A program made the translations under genes and the position numbers. This document shows, in pieces, positions 21,946 to 33,447 of a stretch of 64,000 bases of DNA. A model generated the notes under the pieces. It was not told the DNA's origin. It saw nothing but the letters and a program-made list of their open reading frames with translations, and did no database searches. Source of the stretch: Adiantum capillus-veneris (Eukaryota > Streptophyta > Polypodiopsida > Polypodiales > Pteridaceae). How positions within the stretch are numbered: position 1 is the stretch's first letter; each line of letters opens with the position of its first letter. Where the stretch lies: positions 85,773,884 through 85,837,883 of the forward strand of contig CM043944.1 in the NCBI GenBank assembly GCA_014529385.2, in the 5' to 3' direction.

Positions 21946-23129
21946 TCAGGGAATAGGTTGAGGCTCCTCATTTGGTTGACGTTGTTGCACATTGTCACCG
22001 TTTGCAGTTCTTGAGTCTTCACCGTCCTCAAGCTCCATGTACTCATCACCTATTTCTTTTGTTTGTTTTCTTTCCAAGTAATCTTTGTACATATTTTGTT
22101 CGGTAAAAATTACATCCCTACTCCTTAAGATTTTACCATCTTCAGGATTCCATAGGCGATACCCAAAGTCTCCTTCTCCATAGCCAATGAAGAAACACTT
22201 TTTGGACTTTGCATCTAACTTTGATCTTAGGCTTCTATCTATGTGCATGAAAGCCTCACACCCAAACACTTTGAGAAATGCATAATTCACTGGTTTACCT
22301 GTCCATGCCTCTTCTGGAACTCCCCCATCCAGTGCCGTTGAGGGTGAACGATTGATTAAGTACACAGACGTACTTACAGCTTCCGCCCAAAGCTCAAGCG
22401 GTAGGCCTGCATGTAGCCGCATGCTTCGTGCTCGTTCCATGATTGTCCTGTTCATCCTTTCCAAAATCCCATTTTGTTGAGGTGTCCTTGGGGTTGTCCT
22501 TTGCCTCCGAATTCCATTGCTAGCACAAAAGATTTCAAAAGCTTGGCTGCAATATTCGCCTCCACTGTCGGATCTGAGGCATTTAACCTTGGTACCTGTT
22601 TCATTCTCCACAAAGGCTTTCCACCTTTGAAATATGAAAAATACATCGGATTTATTCTTCATGACATAAACCCATGTTTTCTTAGTCGCATCGTCTATGA
22701 ATGTTACATAGTACAATGAGCCACCAAGTGATGGTGTGCTTGTAGGACCCCAAACATCAGAATGAACCAACTCAAGTTTTTTATTTTTTCTTTCATTTTC
22801 TGATTTTTGAAATTTTACCCTCTTTTGTTTACCATAAACACAATCTTCACAGAACTCTAATCCACTTCTTTCAAACCTGGTAGAAGCTTCTTTGTTTGAA
22901 GGATTTGCATTCCTTTGGCACTCATATGCCCAAGTCGGTAGTGCCACCCCGCACTGTCAACTTCTGTAGTTGCTGCACAAGCTGAAGGTTGCGTGCTAAC
23001 AGTACACAAGTAAAGTGTACCGACTTTTTCACCCTTGGCAACCACCAAAGATCCCTTTGAGATCTTCCACCATTTGTTTCCGAATGCAATGTTGTGACCT
23101 TCATCGTCCAATTGTCCTGTAGAGATCAA
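21946..23129 (-). pseudogene. GAG-pre-integrase and integrase of copia 1
   Basis: The 22857-23129 frame has WWKISKGSLVVAKGEKVGTL and HYRLGHMSAKGMQIL, the HH half of the zinc site. After a frameshift near 22880-22940 the frame 21946-22947 continues with CEDCVYGKQKRVKF (CC half). The catalytic core is LVHSDVWGPTSTPSLGG (Asp), CLRSDSGGEYCSQAFE (Asp) and TPQQNGILERMNRTI (Glu), all three intact. The C-terminal half carries FLKVFGCEAFMHI and CFFIGYGEGDFGYRLWNP. The enzyme inserts the cDNA. A stop TGA at 21946-21948 where Arg is likely (CGA) separates it from RT. Confidence 0.92.
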
Positions 23130-23171
23130 ATTTTTGCGAAGAGAAGGAACATGCCTAACATCTTTAAGCTT

Positions 23172-24206
23172 TCATTCATTTCCGTTAGCAGTTTTGACAG
23201 AAACTGTACCTTTGCCGACAATCTCACAAGCTTCATCATCTCCCAAGTATACATACCCAAAATTACCTTTGGTGTAGTCTTGGAAATGTTGCTTGTGTGG
23301 TGTCGCATGGAATGGAGCCCCGGAATCTACTATCCAGGAATTAGACACATTGTCTAATGAGAGAATTAGAGCATCTTGCTCTACTTTACCTGCCACATTG
23401 GCCTCCGATGTTGGCTTGTTGTCTTGAGACTCTGTCTCCTTCTTCTTCTTGGACCAGCAATCCTTCTTGACGTGGCCCTTCTTGCCGCAGTTCCAACATT
23501 CAAGAACTGACTTTGTGCGTGACTTGCTCCGCCTTGAGCGATCACGACCCTTTTGGTTTTTGAACCTCTCCTTAAGCCTTCCTCTTGTTTCCACTGATAG
23601 TGCAGCACTTGATGATTCTCCTGTGCTTCTACTTCGCATTTCCTCGCTTAGGAGAACACCCACAACATCATCAAACTTAAGAGTATTTGTGCCAGAGATA
23701 GAATTACTTACAGCCATCACAAGGCTGTCCCAACTATCCGGTAGAGATGATAGTATAAGGAGAGCTCGCACTTCGTCATCAAAATTGATTTTCACTGATC
23801 GAAGTTGACTTATGTTTGTGTTAAAGTCATTTAGGTGTTCTGCAACTGAACCATTCTCTGCCATCTTTAGATTGAACAAGCGCTTCATAAGAAATACCTT
23901 ATTGGATGCCGATGGTTTCTCGTAGAAGTCGTCAAGTGACTTCATCAAGTCCTCCGTGGTCTTCATCTCCGAAACATTGAAGGCCACCATTGACGCCAAG
24001 CTTAACCGGATTTTTCCCAGTGCCTTTCGATCAAGGACAATCCATGCTTCATCTGCCATTGTTGCGGGCTTCTTCGCAAGACCGCCTAGTGGCAAATAGA
24101 GGTCCTTCTGGTAGAGATAGTCTTCAATCTGCATCTTCCAATGTTGGTAGTTTTTGCCGTTGAACTTCTCAATCTTGAGCTTCCCTTCCTCTGCCATAAC
24201 TCCCAC
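23172..24206 (-). pseudogene. Gag and protease of copia 1
   Basis: 344 codons; the first ATG in good context is at 24195-24197 (MAEEGKLKIEKFNGKNYQHW), 3 codons inside the open frame. Residues 1-215 are the UBN2-type Gag (MADEAWIVLDRKALGKIRLS; VAEHLNDFNTNISQLRSVKI). The zinc knuckle is CWNCGKKGHVKKDC. The protease begins NSWIVDSGAPFHATPHKQHF, with an intact DSG. The frame ends at TGA 23172-23174 before LKDVRHVPSLRK, where related elements usually have Trp, consistent with TGG to TGA. Confidence 0.92.
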
Positions 24207-24270
24207 TCAATTCAAGGAATCCTTTCCTTGAGATAATTCAGCTACGAGCAAACCTTGCTCTAATACCAGT

Positions 24271-24365
24271 TGTTAGGAAATAAGATGTAGCTAAATAGAT
24301 AATTGAGTAGATTACTTAATGGAGAGAGACAAATTTATATACACTAGATTATAGAGTAGAGAGAG

Positions 24366-24413
<48 letters not shown>

Positions 24414-25115
24414 CACGATATACGTGGTTCACCCAATGTGGGCTACGTCCACGGGAAAGCAGCCACTCAATGGCTTTAGTACTTCAAAAACAAGAAGTAG
24501 TTTACAAAGGGATTATACCCTTAATGGAGCTCCCGCCTTGCTTCACTCTCACCACCTCACACTCACCTTGTTGCATCAACTTCACACTATGAAATGTGTG
24601 TAGAAATGGCCTCCTTTTATAGGCCAAAAGGGTTGCCCTCTCTTATGAGAGACAGCCATGTGTAGCCGCCCTTGTGCGAATAAGTCCAAATCGGACCCTC
24701 CAATCCGCCCATGTGTGGCCGCCCTTGAGAAGACAAGTCCGCTTTTGAATTCGGCCACCGGCCACCGACCATTGACTTCCGACCACCGATCACCGGCCAT
24801 TGACTTCCGACCACCGGCCATCGGCCATTGACTACCGGCCACCGGCCAACCGACCGGTTGTTTTTCGACCACTTTTCGGCCGCCGTCCGGCCATAATATT
24901 CCGGCGAAAAAGAATATTGCGGTGAAAAAAAAAGTCTCAGGGGCCTCCGCTCCCGAGGTCTTTAAAGTTGCCCCTAATTCTTGTCCGTGAAAATTTTGGT
25001 TTCCGGTGAGTGATTTTCCTTCACGCACGATGGCTTCTCCTCATAATGGGGGCCTTACAAATGTGCGCTTTTACCACAAAAAATTACAAGGGTAAATCAG
25101 GCTCCATACTTAACA
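24271..25115 (-). repeat. 5' LTR of copia 1
   Basis: 845 bp, 28 bp longer than its partner. The differences are mainly a GA run grown to about 50 bp (24358-24408), one missing minisatellite unit and a short insertion near 24905-24930 (AATATTGCGGTG). Point differences elsewhere are few. Apart from repeats the two LTRs are close, suggesting a fairly recent insertion. Confidence 0.92.
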
Positions 25116-25704
25116 TCTTTGCTGCAGATGAGTATAGCCGAGACCTACAAGAATCTCTCCAAAATATCAAGGATGCTATCTCTATCTCACAACAAAGGCA
25201 AAAGACTGTTGATGATAAGCAAAGAAGAGCCCAAGCCTTTAAAGAAAACGATCGGGTCTTATTAAAATTTCCCAAGGCTCGATTGAGCACAAGACGGGAA
25301 AGAATCCTACGGGACACCAAAAGTACTATGCTAAGTTAGCAAAAAGGTACTATGGTCCTTTCCAATTTCTTAGGCCAATCAATGAGATGGCCTACCAACT
25401 CAAGTTGCCCAACCATTGGCTCATACACAATGCTTTTCATGTGAGCCTACTAAAGCCTTACAAAGGAGAGCCACCTCAAGAACCAACTATTGAAGACCCA
25501 CCGGAGATCAAGGACCAAGAAGAGGTGCTGCAGCCGGAGTCCATTCTCCGACATGAAGACAAGGTATTAAGAGGTGGTAAGACTATCCGACGGTGTCTTA
25601 TTAAGTTTAAGAATTATTCTTTTGAAGATGCTAGATGGATGCGAGGCATACAATTAAAGGATAACCTAAACCTTGTCAATGCTTACAATGCTTCCCTAGA
25701 GTAA
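25116..25704 (+). pseudogene. integrase C-terminal part and chromodomain-like end of gypsy A
   Basis: Continuation of gypsy A after copia 1. The frames read [40 protein letters not shown], then after a frameshift 25387-25704: [20 protein letters not shown] (the GPY/F-like end of gypsy integrase). The end, ILRHEDKVLRGGKTIRRCLI-KFKNYSFEDARWM, has the layout of a chromodomain, which in chromoviruses directs insertion into heterochromatin. The stop TAA at 25702-25704 is shared in position with gypsy B. Confidence 0.85.
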
Positions 25705-27650
25705 GCAAAGGTACAAATGTTTAAAATGAACAAAGTTTTTGTCTTATAAGACTCTCTTTTTCTTTATTGTGCACAAAAATGAAGTAGTATGCATGCTTAG
25801 ATCAAGTTTGCGGAGATGACGTCTCCCGAACACCAAGTAGAGCTTGTCACTCTACTATGGAAGATGATAGGACTAATGTGCAGACATGCTTGCGACAGCC
25901 TCGGGCTCTCAAGCGCCAAATGGACTAGTCATCCATTGTGGAATGATGCTGTAGGGTAACATAGGGATCCTGTACCCGCAAAGAAAAGGACTAATGAATA
26001 TGCTTTATCTTCTCTACCCCATAGTTGAGGACGACTATGATTTCAAGAGAGAGGTAATTTCATAATAATCAATATCTAATTATCCTAAATGATTTTCTCA
26101 TGTTAAACTGATCATTTAATAAGGGGAAGTGCCAGGGGAGAAAAAGCTAGAATATTGGTTAAGCTAGCAGACCGGCCACAATAGGGAAAATAGGGATCCA
26201 AAGGGGGGGCCATCTATAAAAGAGCCATGTGCAACAATGGGCTTAAAAGACCCTAAGGTTCAGCCCATTAAGACTTCCAAAATGCTAAGGTACCAAAATT
26301 CAAAGTTTGTGTCCAAAGGTCAAACATTGGGGGAATTGGATGCTTTGTGTGTGTCCCAAAAGTCTTTGGAAATCCCTACATAGGAGGGGGCGAGCCTTGC
26401 AAGTAGGGGATGAGAGAGAAACTCACACACACACACACACACACACAAGCTCCTTTTACACAAAGGGAATGAGGGACACATGTCAGCTCCCTAGCCCATA
26501 TGCCCACAAGGTGTACCCAATTCCTATTGGATGGCCTTGGAGGTGGACCAATGAGAATTAGGCTAGAATAAATCTACTTTAATTAATTCAAAAACACTCA
26601 ATAAAAGAACCAATAAGAATTAAGCTCTCTAGAAGACTATTGGACAGTCTCCCAAGGGGACCAATGAGCATTCAACAACCCAATGGCTTGCTTGATTCCT
26701 ATTGGCCAGGAGACAAAGGGGTCCAATGAGAGTTTAGTTGAATTAAATAATTACCTAAAGCTCTCACAAAAGGGGAAAGGGGAACACATGTCAGAGGCTA
26801 TCACTTATGCTGCTTGATTACCATTGGATAAGCCTGGGGAGGTCCAATAGGATTCTAGCAAGAGCAAATAGCAAGAGGGGTCGACCAAGAGAGAGAGGGG
26901 GATGATTTTTCAAAGGCATTATCACCTACACACTCAAACTAGCTCATGTGTGCAGTAAAGAAGACTCTCTCTCCTTCTCAAGCTTTAATAAAAAGCTTAT
27001 CACCTACTCCAAGATTGTGAGAAGGGAGGTCTACACCAAAAACTCTTGGCTTTGTGATGCAAATCCAACCAAGAGACAAGCTTCAATGCATGCTCATCTC
27101 CTCTACCATGCTAATTACTAAGCTAAGATACACTAATATGAGTGATTATGTGAGGAGATGTACATCTTTCTCATAAGAGTACTCCTTCTTCCTCTCAATC
27201 TACTCTCATACCCCGCTAGCTCTCACCATCTTCGAAGGTGTGTGAGGTCTTGGGTCTAAGACCGTGAGGGAATCGATGTTGTGTTTGATAAGTGTTTTGC
27301 TTAGTGCATGAAGTTTCCATCTTCATTGCACTAGCTAGTATTGAAGGAACACAAGAAATTGTATTGTAAAATGTCTCTCTTGATGGGAGAAACCATAATA
27401 CAAAGCCTTTTGGAGGGGGGACCGGCTCCATGCAAATCCGGTCCTCAACTGTTGTCAATTGCTTAATTTCTCTCTCTTTTGAAGTATTGTTCATGCTATC
27501 TAACTAAGTGTTATGCTTTTTGTTGCTCTCTCCACCCAAGCACTCTTGTTAGTCTCATTAGGAATCTATTCTAATGAAATGCTCACTATGTTCATGCTAT
27601 TTTCCGCTACACACAAGTTATTAGGCCATTAAATGTTACACTCAAAATGG
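25705..27650 (+). repeat. 3' untranslated region and 3' LTR of gypsy A
   Basis: Positions 25705 to about 26110 match gypsy B 46635-47045 closely (for example GTAGTATGCATGCTTAGA) and are the internal 3' region. A purine-rich stretch near 26122-26145 probably holds the polypurine tract. From there to about 27650 no gene is seen; it includes a CA run (26423-26448). The end, 27412-27640 (GCTCCATGCAAATCCGGTCC), matches the sequence upstream of gypsy B gag at 35066-35290. It is therefore LTR, giving a length near 1.5 kb. Exact LTR ends could not be placed. Confidence 0.6.
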
Positions 27651-27824
27651 CGAAGAAGCATTGCTATAAAGGTTCTTTGCTTTGGCTTTCTTTTGTCACT
27701 ATCTGAAGCAATGAGACCCACATCACTTCAAGATTCTCTCTTAAGGGCAACACTTCTAGTGAAAGAGACAACTAGGAATTAGAGAAGAGGAATCTTTAGA
27801 AACCAAAGGGCCAGACCAAAAAAA

Positions 27825-28748
27825 TTGAGCCCCACACCTACTAATCAAGCTTATCAACATTGCCATGTAATAGCAGTAACTACAATAACTCAGCCGCAAC
27901 ATCCAAATGTTTGTTGCTTTGAGTGTAATGAGTTGGGTCATTATAAGAGTCAGTGTCCTAGAAGAAATGTAGCAACAAACACAAATGCCATTCTTGTATC
28001 ACCAAATGGTAGAGGCCAACTTGTTTATGGTGGAGGAAGGAACACAGGAAGAGGAGCAATGGCTCAAACTCATGCCATTATTGCGGAAGAACCAATAGTA
28101 GGAGACCAAGCTGAAGAGAGAGCAACTTTACATGTGCTATTGAAAACCCTAATGCTCGCCAACAATATGCAATCATTCAAGAATCAAGATTTTGCCAAGG
28201 TGAACAAATCAAATTCTTACTTGATTGTGGAAGCACACACTTTTTTCTCTCTCCTAAATGCATGAGGAAACTAAAACTAAACCAGTATCCTACTAGAAGG
28301 CTAATTGTAGAACTAGCAAACATAAAGGAAGTCCTAACCTCAGCATATAACAGGACATGTAGAATTTGAACTAGGGGGATACTCTACTTCTGTGATGGGA
28401 TATTGGGGATGGATTGGTTGAAGCAAAACCAAGCTCATATTCACTGTGCACAAGGTAATTTTACCTTTACAGACAAACTAGGGAATGAAGTTCTGGTTCA
28501 AGGAAAGAATGGGAAACCTAAAGCTCACTTAGTCAAGACTACTAGACTTCTTAAGGGTTTACGAAAGGGTCAATAGGTTTATGCAATTTAACTCTCAGGT
28601 AGAAGACACAGATTCAAACTTTCAACCCGATTGGTTGAGAGAGTATTCATATGTGTTCCCTGAGAATCTTACCACCACCTAGAGAAGTTGATCACGAAAT
28701 TGAGACTATCCTTGGTTGTGAACCTGTCATCAAAAGGGGAAAGAGGCT
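27825..28748 (+). pseudogene. gypsy D relic: zinc knuckle, protease and start of RT linker
   Basis: The frame 27825-28265 has CFECNELGHYKSQCPRR, a canonical CX2CX4HX4C knuckle. After a frameshift the sequence reads FLLDCGSTHFFLSPKCMRKL, a retropepsin start with DCG for DSG/DTG. Around 28385-28560 it reads GILGMDWLKQNQAHIHCAQG, the ILGMDWL protease motif of chromoviruses. Near 28680-28720 REVDHEIETILGCEPVIKRG matches the motif that precedes RT. RT itself is absent: the match ends at about 28745, where the methyltransferase-like gene begins. Several stops are present. Confidence 0.8.
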
Positions 28749-31700
28749 ATGCCTCTTGATGCTATATGCAGTGATCAGGTGAGCTCTGTGGTAGTCACAG
28801 AGGACTTCGATGATAATGATCAAATTAACAATGAGAGCGAGAGTACCAAAATTGGCTTAGGGTCAATGAATGAACTTGATGCTCAAATAGCTAGACAAGA
28901 GGCAGCTTTGGAACTGGTTCCATTTCATATTACTCCTGAAGTTGGGCCGTCCCCTGATGATTTGGATGATAGTCATTTGCATATGGATAGAGGAGAGGAC
29001 ATTCTCAAAACCACAAGGGTTTTTAGTCGTTTTGAGTGCCCTCTAGTTCCTTTGTGTAGACTCATTCCATATGCTCGTGTACATGGCCTTAGATCGGATG
29101 TTTTTGGCTTGAAGGTTGCATTTGCCAGAGAAGGTTATATAAAGGAAAAAGGAGCTTTTATAGTTTCACTGCAAACATGTCACAAGGAACATACATTGTT
29201 GACAGGTAATCATTGTTTTTTCAGAGTACTTTTGTGGATTAACATATTACTTTTGCTTTAGAAATTTAATTTTGTTTTGGAGTCTCATTTATTTTTGAAA
29301 AATAGTTGATATTGTTGACACATGGGACCCACTTTGGAAAGACATAAATAAAGAGTATGAAGAGGAGTAGCACTGCAACCACAACTAGAGTCACTGCTTG
29401 GTAGAATGTTCTATGTGTGGGAAGGCAATCACAGGACATTAGCATGGCAAGCAGTAGTTAGAGAAATGTTTTCCAGTAGCAGGGAGAATCATTGTAGGGT
29501 CTTGTGTACTATCACTGACCCCACAAAGGTTTCCAAAATAGCATTATTGACTAGCTTGCAACGCATGAATTTGTGAGTGAGACTAAAATCTTGTGTGTTG
29601 GTAAACTTTATATGATTGAAGGTTGACTAACTTACTAATATTTTCATCAGTATGAACAACCATGCTTTAGTATCTTCTCATCTATGAGATGAGCTGGTAA
29701 ATTGTGCAAACATTAGCTCTTTGAATCATGAAGATTACCTTCGTGCATTGCCGGAGAATGACCAAAAAATGATCGACACTCTGCGCAAGAGAACCACAAA
29801 GGGAGAGGAGCCATGGAATCCTCTTACATGAAGATATCTAGCTAGGCTTCTCTTTGATGTAAGTGTGTTTGACATTGGATCTCTTTGTTGTATGCTTTAT
29901 TTGAAGCTTTTTGTTTTGAAAAGTACTAGTTTATTTTGAAGGTTCAAATGTCAAAAGGACTACACACAAAACTAGAGAGCAAGAAATCATTGCTTTCCAA
30001 AGAGACCTTGAAAAGGGAAGAGACTAAGATCATGAATGATCTTTATTATAAATATTCAGATTGTGTAGGGAAGGTATAAAACCATCTCTTGGTGCTTTCT
30101 TTGATACATGGTAAGATGCAATTTTAATTGACTAATATTCTTGTTTGGTAGATTCTTAACACTGTTGATCCAAGGTTAGTGATCCAAGGTTAGGAAAGGA
30201 TTGGTTTGATCGTGTGATGAGCCTTCAATGGGGGGAAGATAGTTGGGCCACTCTAGAGAAACTAAACTTGATTGCTCTACATGATGCTTCCTTTGAAAAT
30301 AAAAACTTATGTGTGTCCTTACTAGAGGCAAGCAAGATCACTTGTGTTGCTTATTGCATGGTGAAAGGAGACCACAAGTTTCGAGGGTGAGCATCTTGAT
30401 GCAAATGGTTTATGAATGAATTTGTGAATGTTAGTAAGAAGTTTGATTTTTTTGTTGCATGCTTGGTGTGAAAGGTGGCTAAAACGAGAGGGAGCTTTGC
30501 AAAGGATCTTAGATAAAACTAAGAAGCTTCTTGTGGACTATGTGGATGTGCCTGGAGGGATTAATATTCCTCCCTTGTGCACCATGATATGTTCTTCACC
30601 GAGATTGTGGTGGAGGGAAGAAATTTTTTATTCCCTCTAGAGGTGGCTTTGGAAAACAAAACAAGAAGGACGTAGAGTTGCAAGCATTAAAGAGGATAGA
30701 CTATTGCCGCATGGCTTCTCAGCGGCTAGTTTACAGATAGATAATAATTTGACTATTTTTGTATCATAATATGTGCTTCAACTAATGTTGCATATGGATT
30801 TCTATTTGATTTTAGAATAATTGTTTGTTGGCTATTGTAGATACTTTGCTCACCTTTTGACCATGCATCACATTGCTGCAATACCTGTGCTTGCACGTTC
30901 TTGGACACACGTTGGGAGCGGTGAGGGATTCATGTATCCACCGACCATGCATTAGCTCTCGCAGTGGGAGGTTGAGCATCGCCCTTGGTGGATCGACATG
31001 GATAGAGGCCATGTCCTTGCGAAAGAGAGAGAATTACATATTGTGTAGTTTAGAGGAGCCGCATCTACGGATCTTCCACCACCCAAAGCCACAAATGTTG
31101 CTGATCCATCTTTTCATCCTCTACCATCTTGTCCCCCTACTCGAACTTGTGAGTTGGAGTCATTCTGACTTTCTATGTGTCCTAAACTTTGCTAATTTAG
31201 AATTTTTAAATATTTTGACACTCATTTCTAAATTTAAGCCACATGGTTTTGGATAAGGATCAGAATGCATCTGCTTCTGTAGACCATGTGATTGATAATC
31301 TGCCGTCTATAATCTTGTTTTTTTTTTTGGAGGCTTGTTGTTGTAGCTCTATTATATTACTCATATTTAAATATATAATGTGTTTGTTCCTGTAGAGAGT
31401 GGGGGCACACAGAGATTGTGATGTGCCCTACAGTTTGTGTATGCACCATTGCCTCTTTAGTCTGTTGTGCAGAATGGTTGTAGTGATACTAGGTGTGTTG
31501 CTTTGCTTGGTGACTATATTGCGATTGCTGGAGATTTTTGTAGCGGTGTGCAGTCTAGATCATGGATCCCTGTACACGAGCATATGGCTAGAGCTTGATC
31601 TACAAAGATTACATATCGGAGGAGTGGTAGATCAGTGTCATGGGAAACTGACTTTATCTTTGTTGACTTGCCTTTTGGAGGCTTTCTACACTCACCATCA

Positions 31701-32410
31701 CCTCAACCTTCAGGGGATACTTTTACAGAGGATCATGTATGATCAACTATTGATTTGAGCCATAGTACCTTGGCGGACTCAGGGTGGCTACTTGTGATGG
31801 CACCTCTTGCAGGTAAAAAAATCGGTCCTAGATATTAATATTGTCATTAATGTGTTTAGTTTTAATCATTGATGACGTTTGTCCTTGTAGGAGACACAAT
31901 TTTTTGGGTTGAGGGATTTTGTAGGGCACCTTATGGATATATAGAGTCATCCGACGAGTGACATGCGGTGATCCCTCTATTTATAATTTCATGTAAGCAA
32001 GCTTGAATGTGCAGTTTTTAAAATTGATTTAATGTTTCCTTGTAGTGTGACACTTCTATTATGTTCTTGGTCCACAGACACGGACCACCCCCACCTCTTT
32101 ACATTGTTGAGAGTGCTTCTTTGTTTCATGCACTAGGGATGAGTGCCATGGATAGCACTATGCGCCACTATTTTCCAGATCCAGGTCGAGTCCTTATGGA
32201 TTCTAGATTGCCATGGAGAGGGTCTGCACAAAAGAGCCATACTTTTGTGGCATGTTTTATTGAGTTGTTGTGTCGTCCTAGGGGGTTATGCCTTGAGTTT
32301 GGATGTGGGACGGCTCCTGTTTTGACAGGTTGTTGGTCTCTGGTCGTGCATGTGCATCTCTAGATTTTGACAATGCACTTGTTTCTGCTTGCTTGCAACC
32401 CTTGCTTTGA
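28749..32410 (+). pseudogene. decayed intron-containing gene: ParB-like domain followed by beta-class DNA methyltransferase
   Basis: Exon-like blocks joined by GT-AG introns can be traced: 28749-29205, 29306-29572, 29651-29858, 29942-30073, 30152-30386, 30475-about 30760, 30841-31148, 31396-31812, 31891-31992, 32046-about 32410. Several junctions keep codon phase (ACA-G|TT-GAT; CGA-GG|G-TGG) and use GTGAGT or GTAAGT donors. Blocks 1-2 read PLCRLIPYARVHGL, then VWEGNHRTLAWQAVVREM, the GNHR motif of ParB-like domains. Block 8 has FIFVDLPFGGF (motif IV, usually DPPF/Y) and STLADSGWLLVMAPLA. Block 10 has SAQKSHTFVACFIELL and CLEFGCGTAPVL (AdoMet-binding motifs X and I), then GRACASLDFD after a one-base shift. 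Motif IV before motif I is the permuted order of beta-class N4-cytosine/N6-adenine DNA methyltransferases. Nine or so stops and a 14-bp tandem duplication (about 30169-30196) show it is dead. The ATG at 28749 may not be the true start. Confidence 0.7.
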
Positions 32411-33024
32411 CCAAGAAGCGAGGGAGAGAGAAAGCGACCACATCCATAGATGTGGTGGACTACGGAGACCGACCGGTTGATGATTTGTGAGATTCCCATT
32501 CTCAACTTACCACAATACATTCATAGTGTTTTTATTTTGTTTGGGTTACGTTAGTGGAAATTTATGGTTGATTATCTTTTTGTTGTCTTCCAAAACATTG
32601 TATGGTTCATGGATAAACATTGCTATTACCACTTGTAGGTTTTTTTGCATATGAATTTATGGGCCATGATTATTTTATCGAATTGAAATTTTGTGTGTAA
32701 TTTATTTCATTGAAGTGCATTACTTGAATACGTCGAGGTGGAGGCAAGACACATGACATTGGACCCACGTTACGATGGTCGTCCAAAAATAGGCCTCAAA
32801 GACAACATCTCTTCATAGATGATGAGTGTGCTTCAAGTTAATAATTTGTATGTAACCAATGGTATAACATGGTTTAAACTATTGATCCAAAGTGGGGTTA
32901 GCAATGTTTTTTAGCATCTCTTTCTCCTAGTAAGTCCCACATATATTATTGGGTACCTACTCCTGTCTATCTCTCATGTTTACCAGGATGCCTCCACAAT
33001 AGAGTGACTATTTTTGAGTGTGTG

Positions 33025-33113
<89 letters not shown>

Positions 33114-33447
33114 AACCTCATTGGGTTGGCACACAACCATCTACTAGAACTACTTTTCAGCAATGAGAAAAAGAGTGTAAATTTTGATTTCATCCATTTT
33201 TAAAACCAGCTTTTATCTTGAAATTTAGTTTGGTTTTTAACTTGTAAGCTAGTGACAATATCTTAAAGATTATTTTTTCAAAAAGCTCAACTTATAGTAG
33301 TGGTCCAATATTATGACCCTAGGAGCCTTGGAATAGGGTCATAGGGAATGTATGTGATGTTTGATTGTCACAACTCCATGAAAAATCAAGAAGAGGTAGT
33401 GGTAGTAAGTGGTGTGGCTACATTTGTGCTAGTAGAGTGACCTATTG
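32411..33447. other. non-coding stretch with a (GT)n(GA)n microsatellite
   Basis: No supported gene. At 33027-33111 a perfect GT run passes directly into a GA run of about 50 bp. Around 32731-32820 a short open stretch (HMTLDPRYDGRPKIGLKDNI) could be a last exon of the upstream methyltransferase-like gene, but no clear splice sites were found. ORFs over the microsatellite are artefacts. Confidence 0.5.

Larger units (their letters stand above)
19440..25115 (-). mobile_element. Ty1/copia element 1, complete with both LTRs
   Basis: LTRs at 19440-20256 and 24271-25115, both beginning TGTTAGGAAATAAG and ending CTTAACA on the plus strand. The 5-bp target duplication is tcttt (19435-19439 and 25116-25120), inside the integrase of gypsy A. 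On the minus strand the primer site TGGTATTAGAGCAAGG (initiator-Met type) lies just inside 24271 and the polypurine tract TCTCCAAGTGGGAGAT just before 20257. Gene order gag-protease-integrase-RT-RNase H is that of Ty1/copia; the wording is Tnt1-like. Stops and a frameshift break the polyprotein, so it is a dead copy. Confidence 0.93.
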
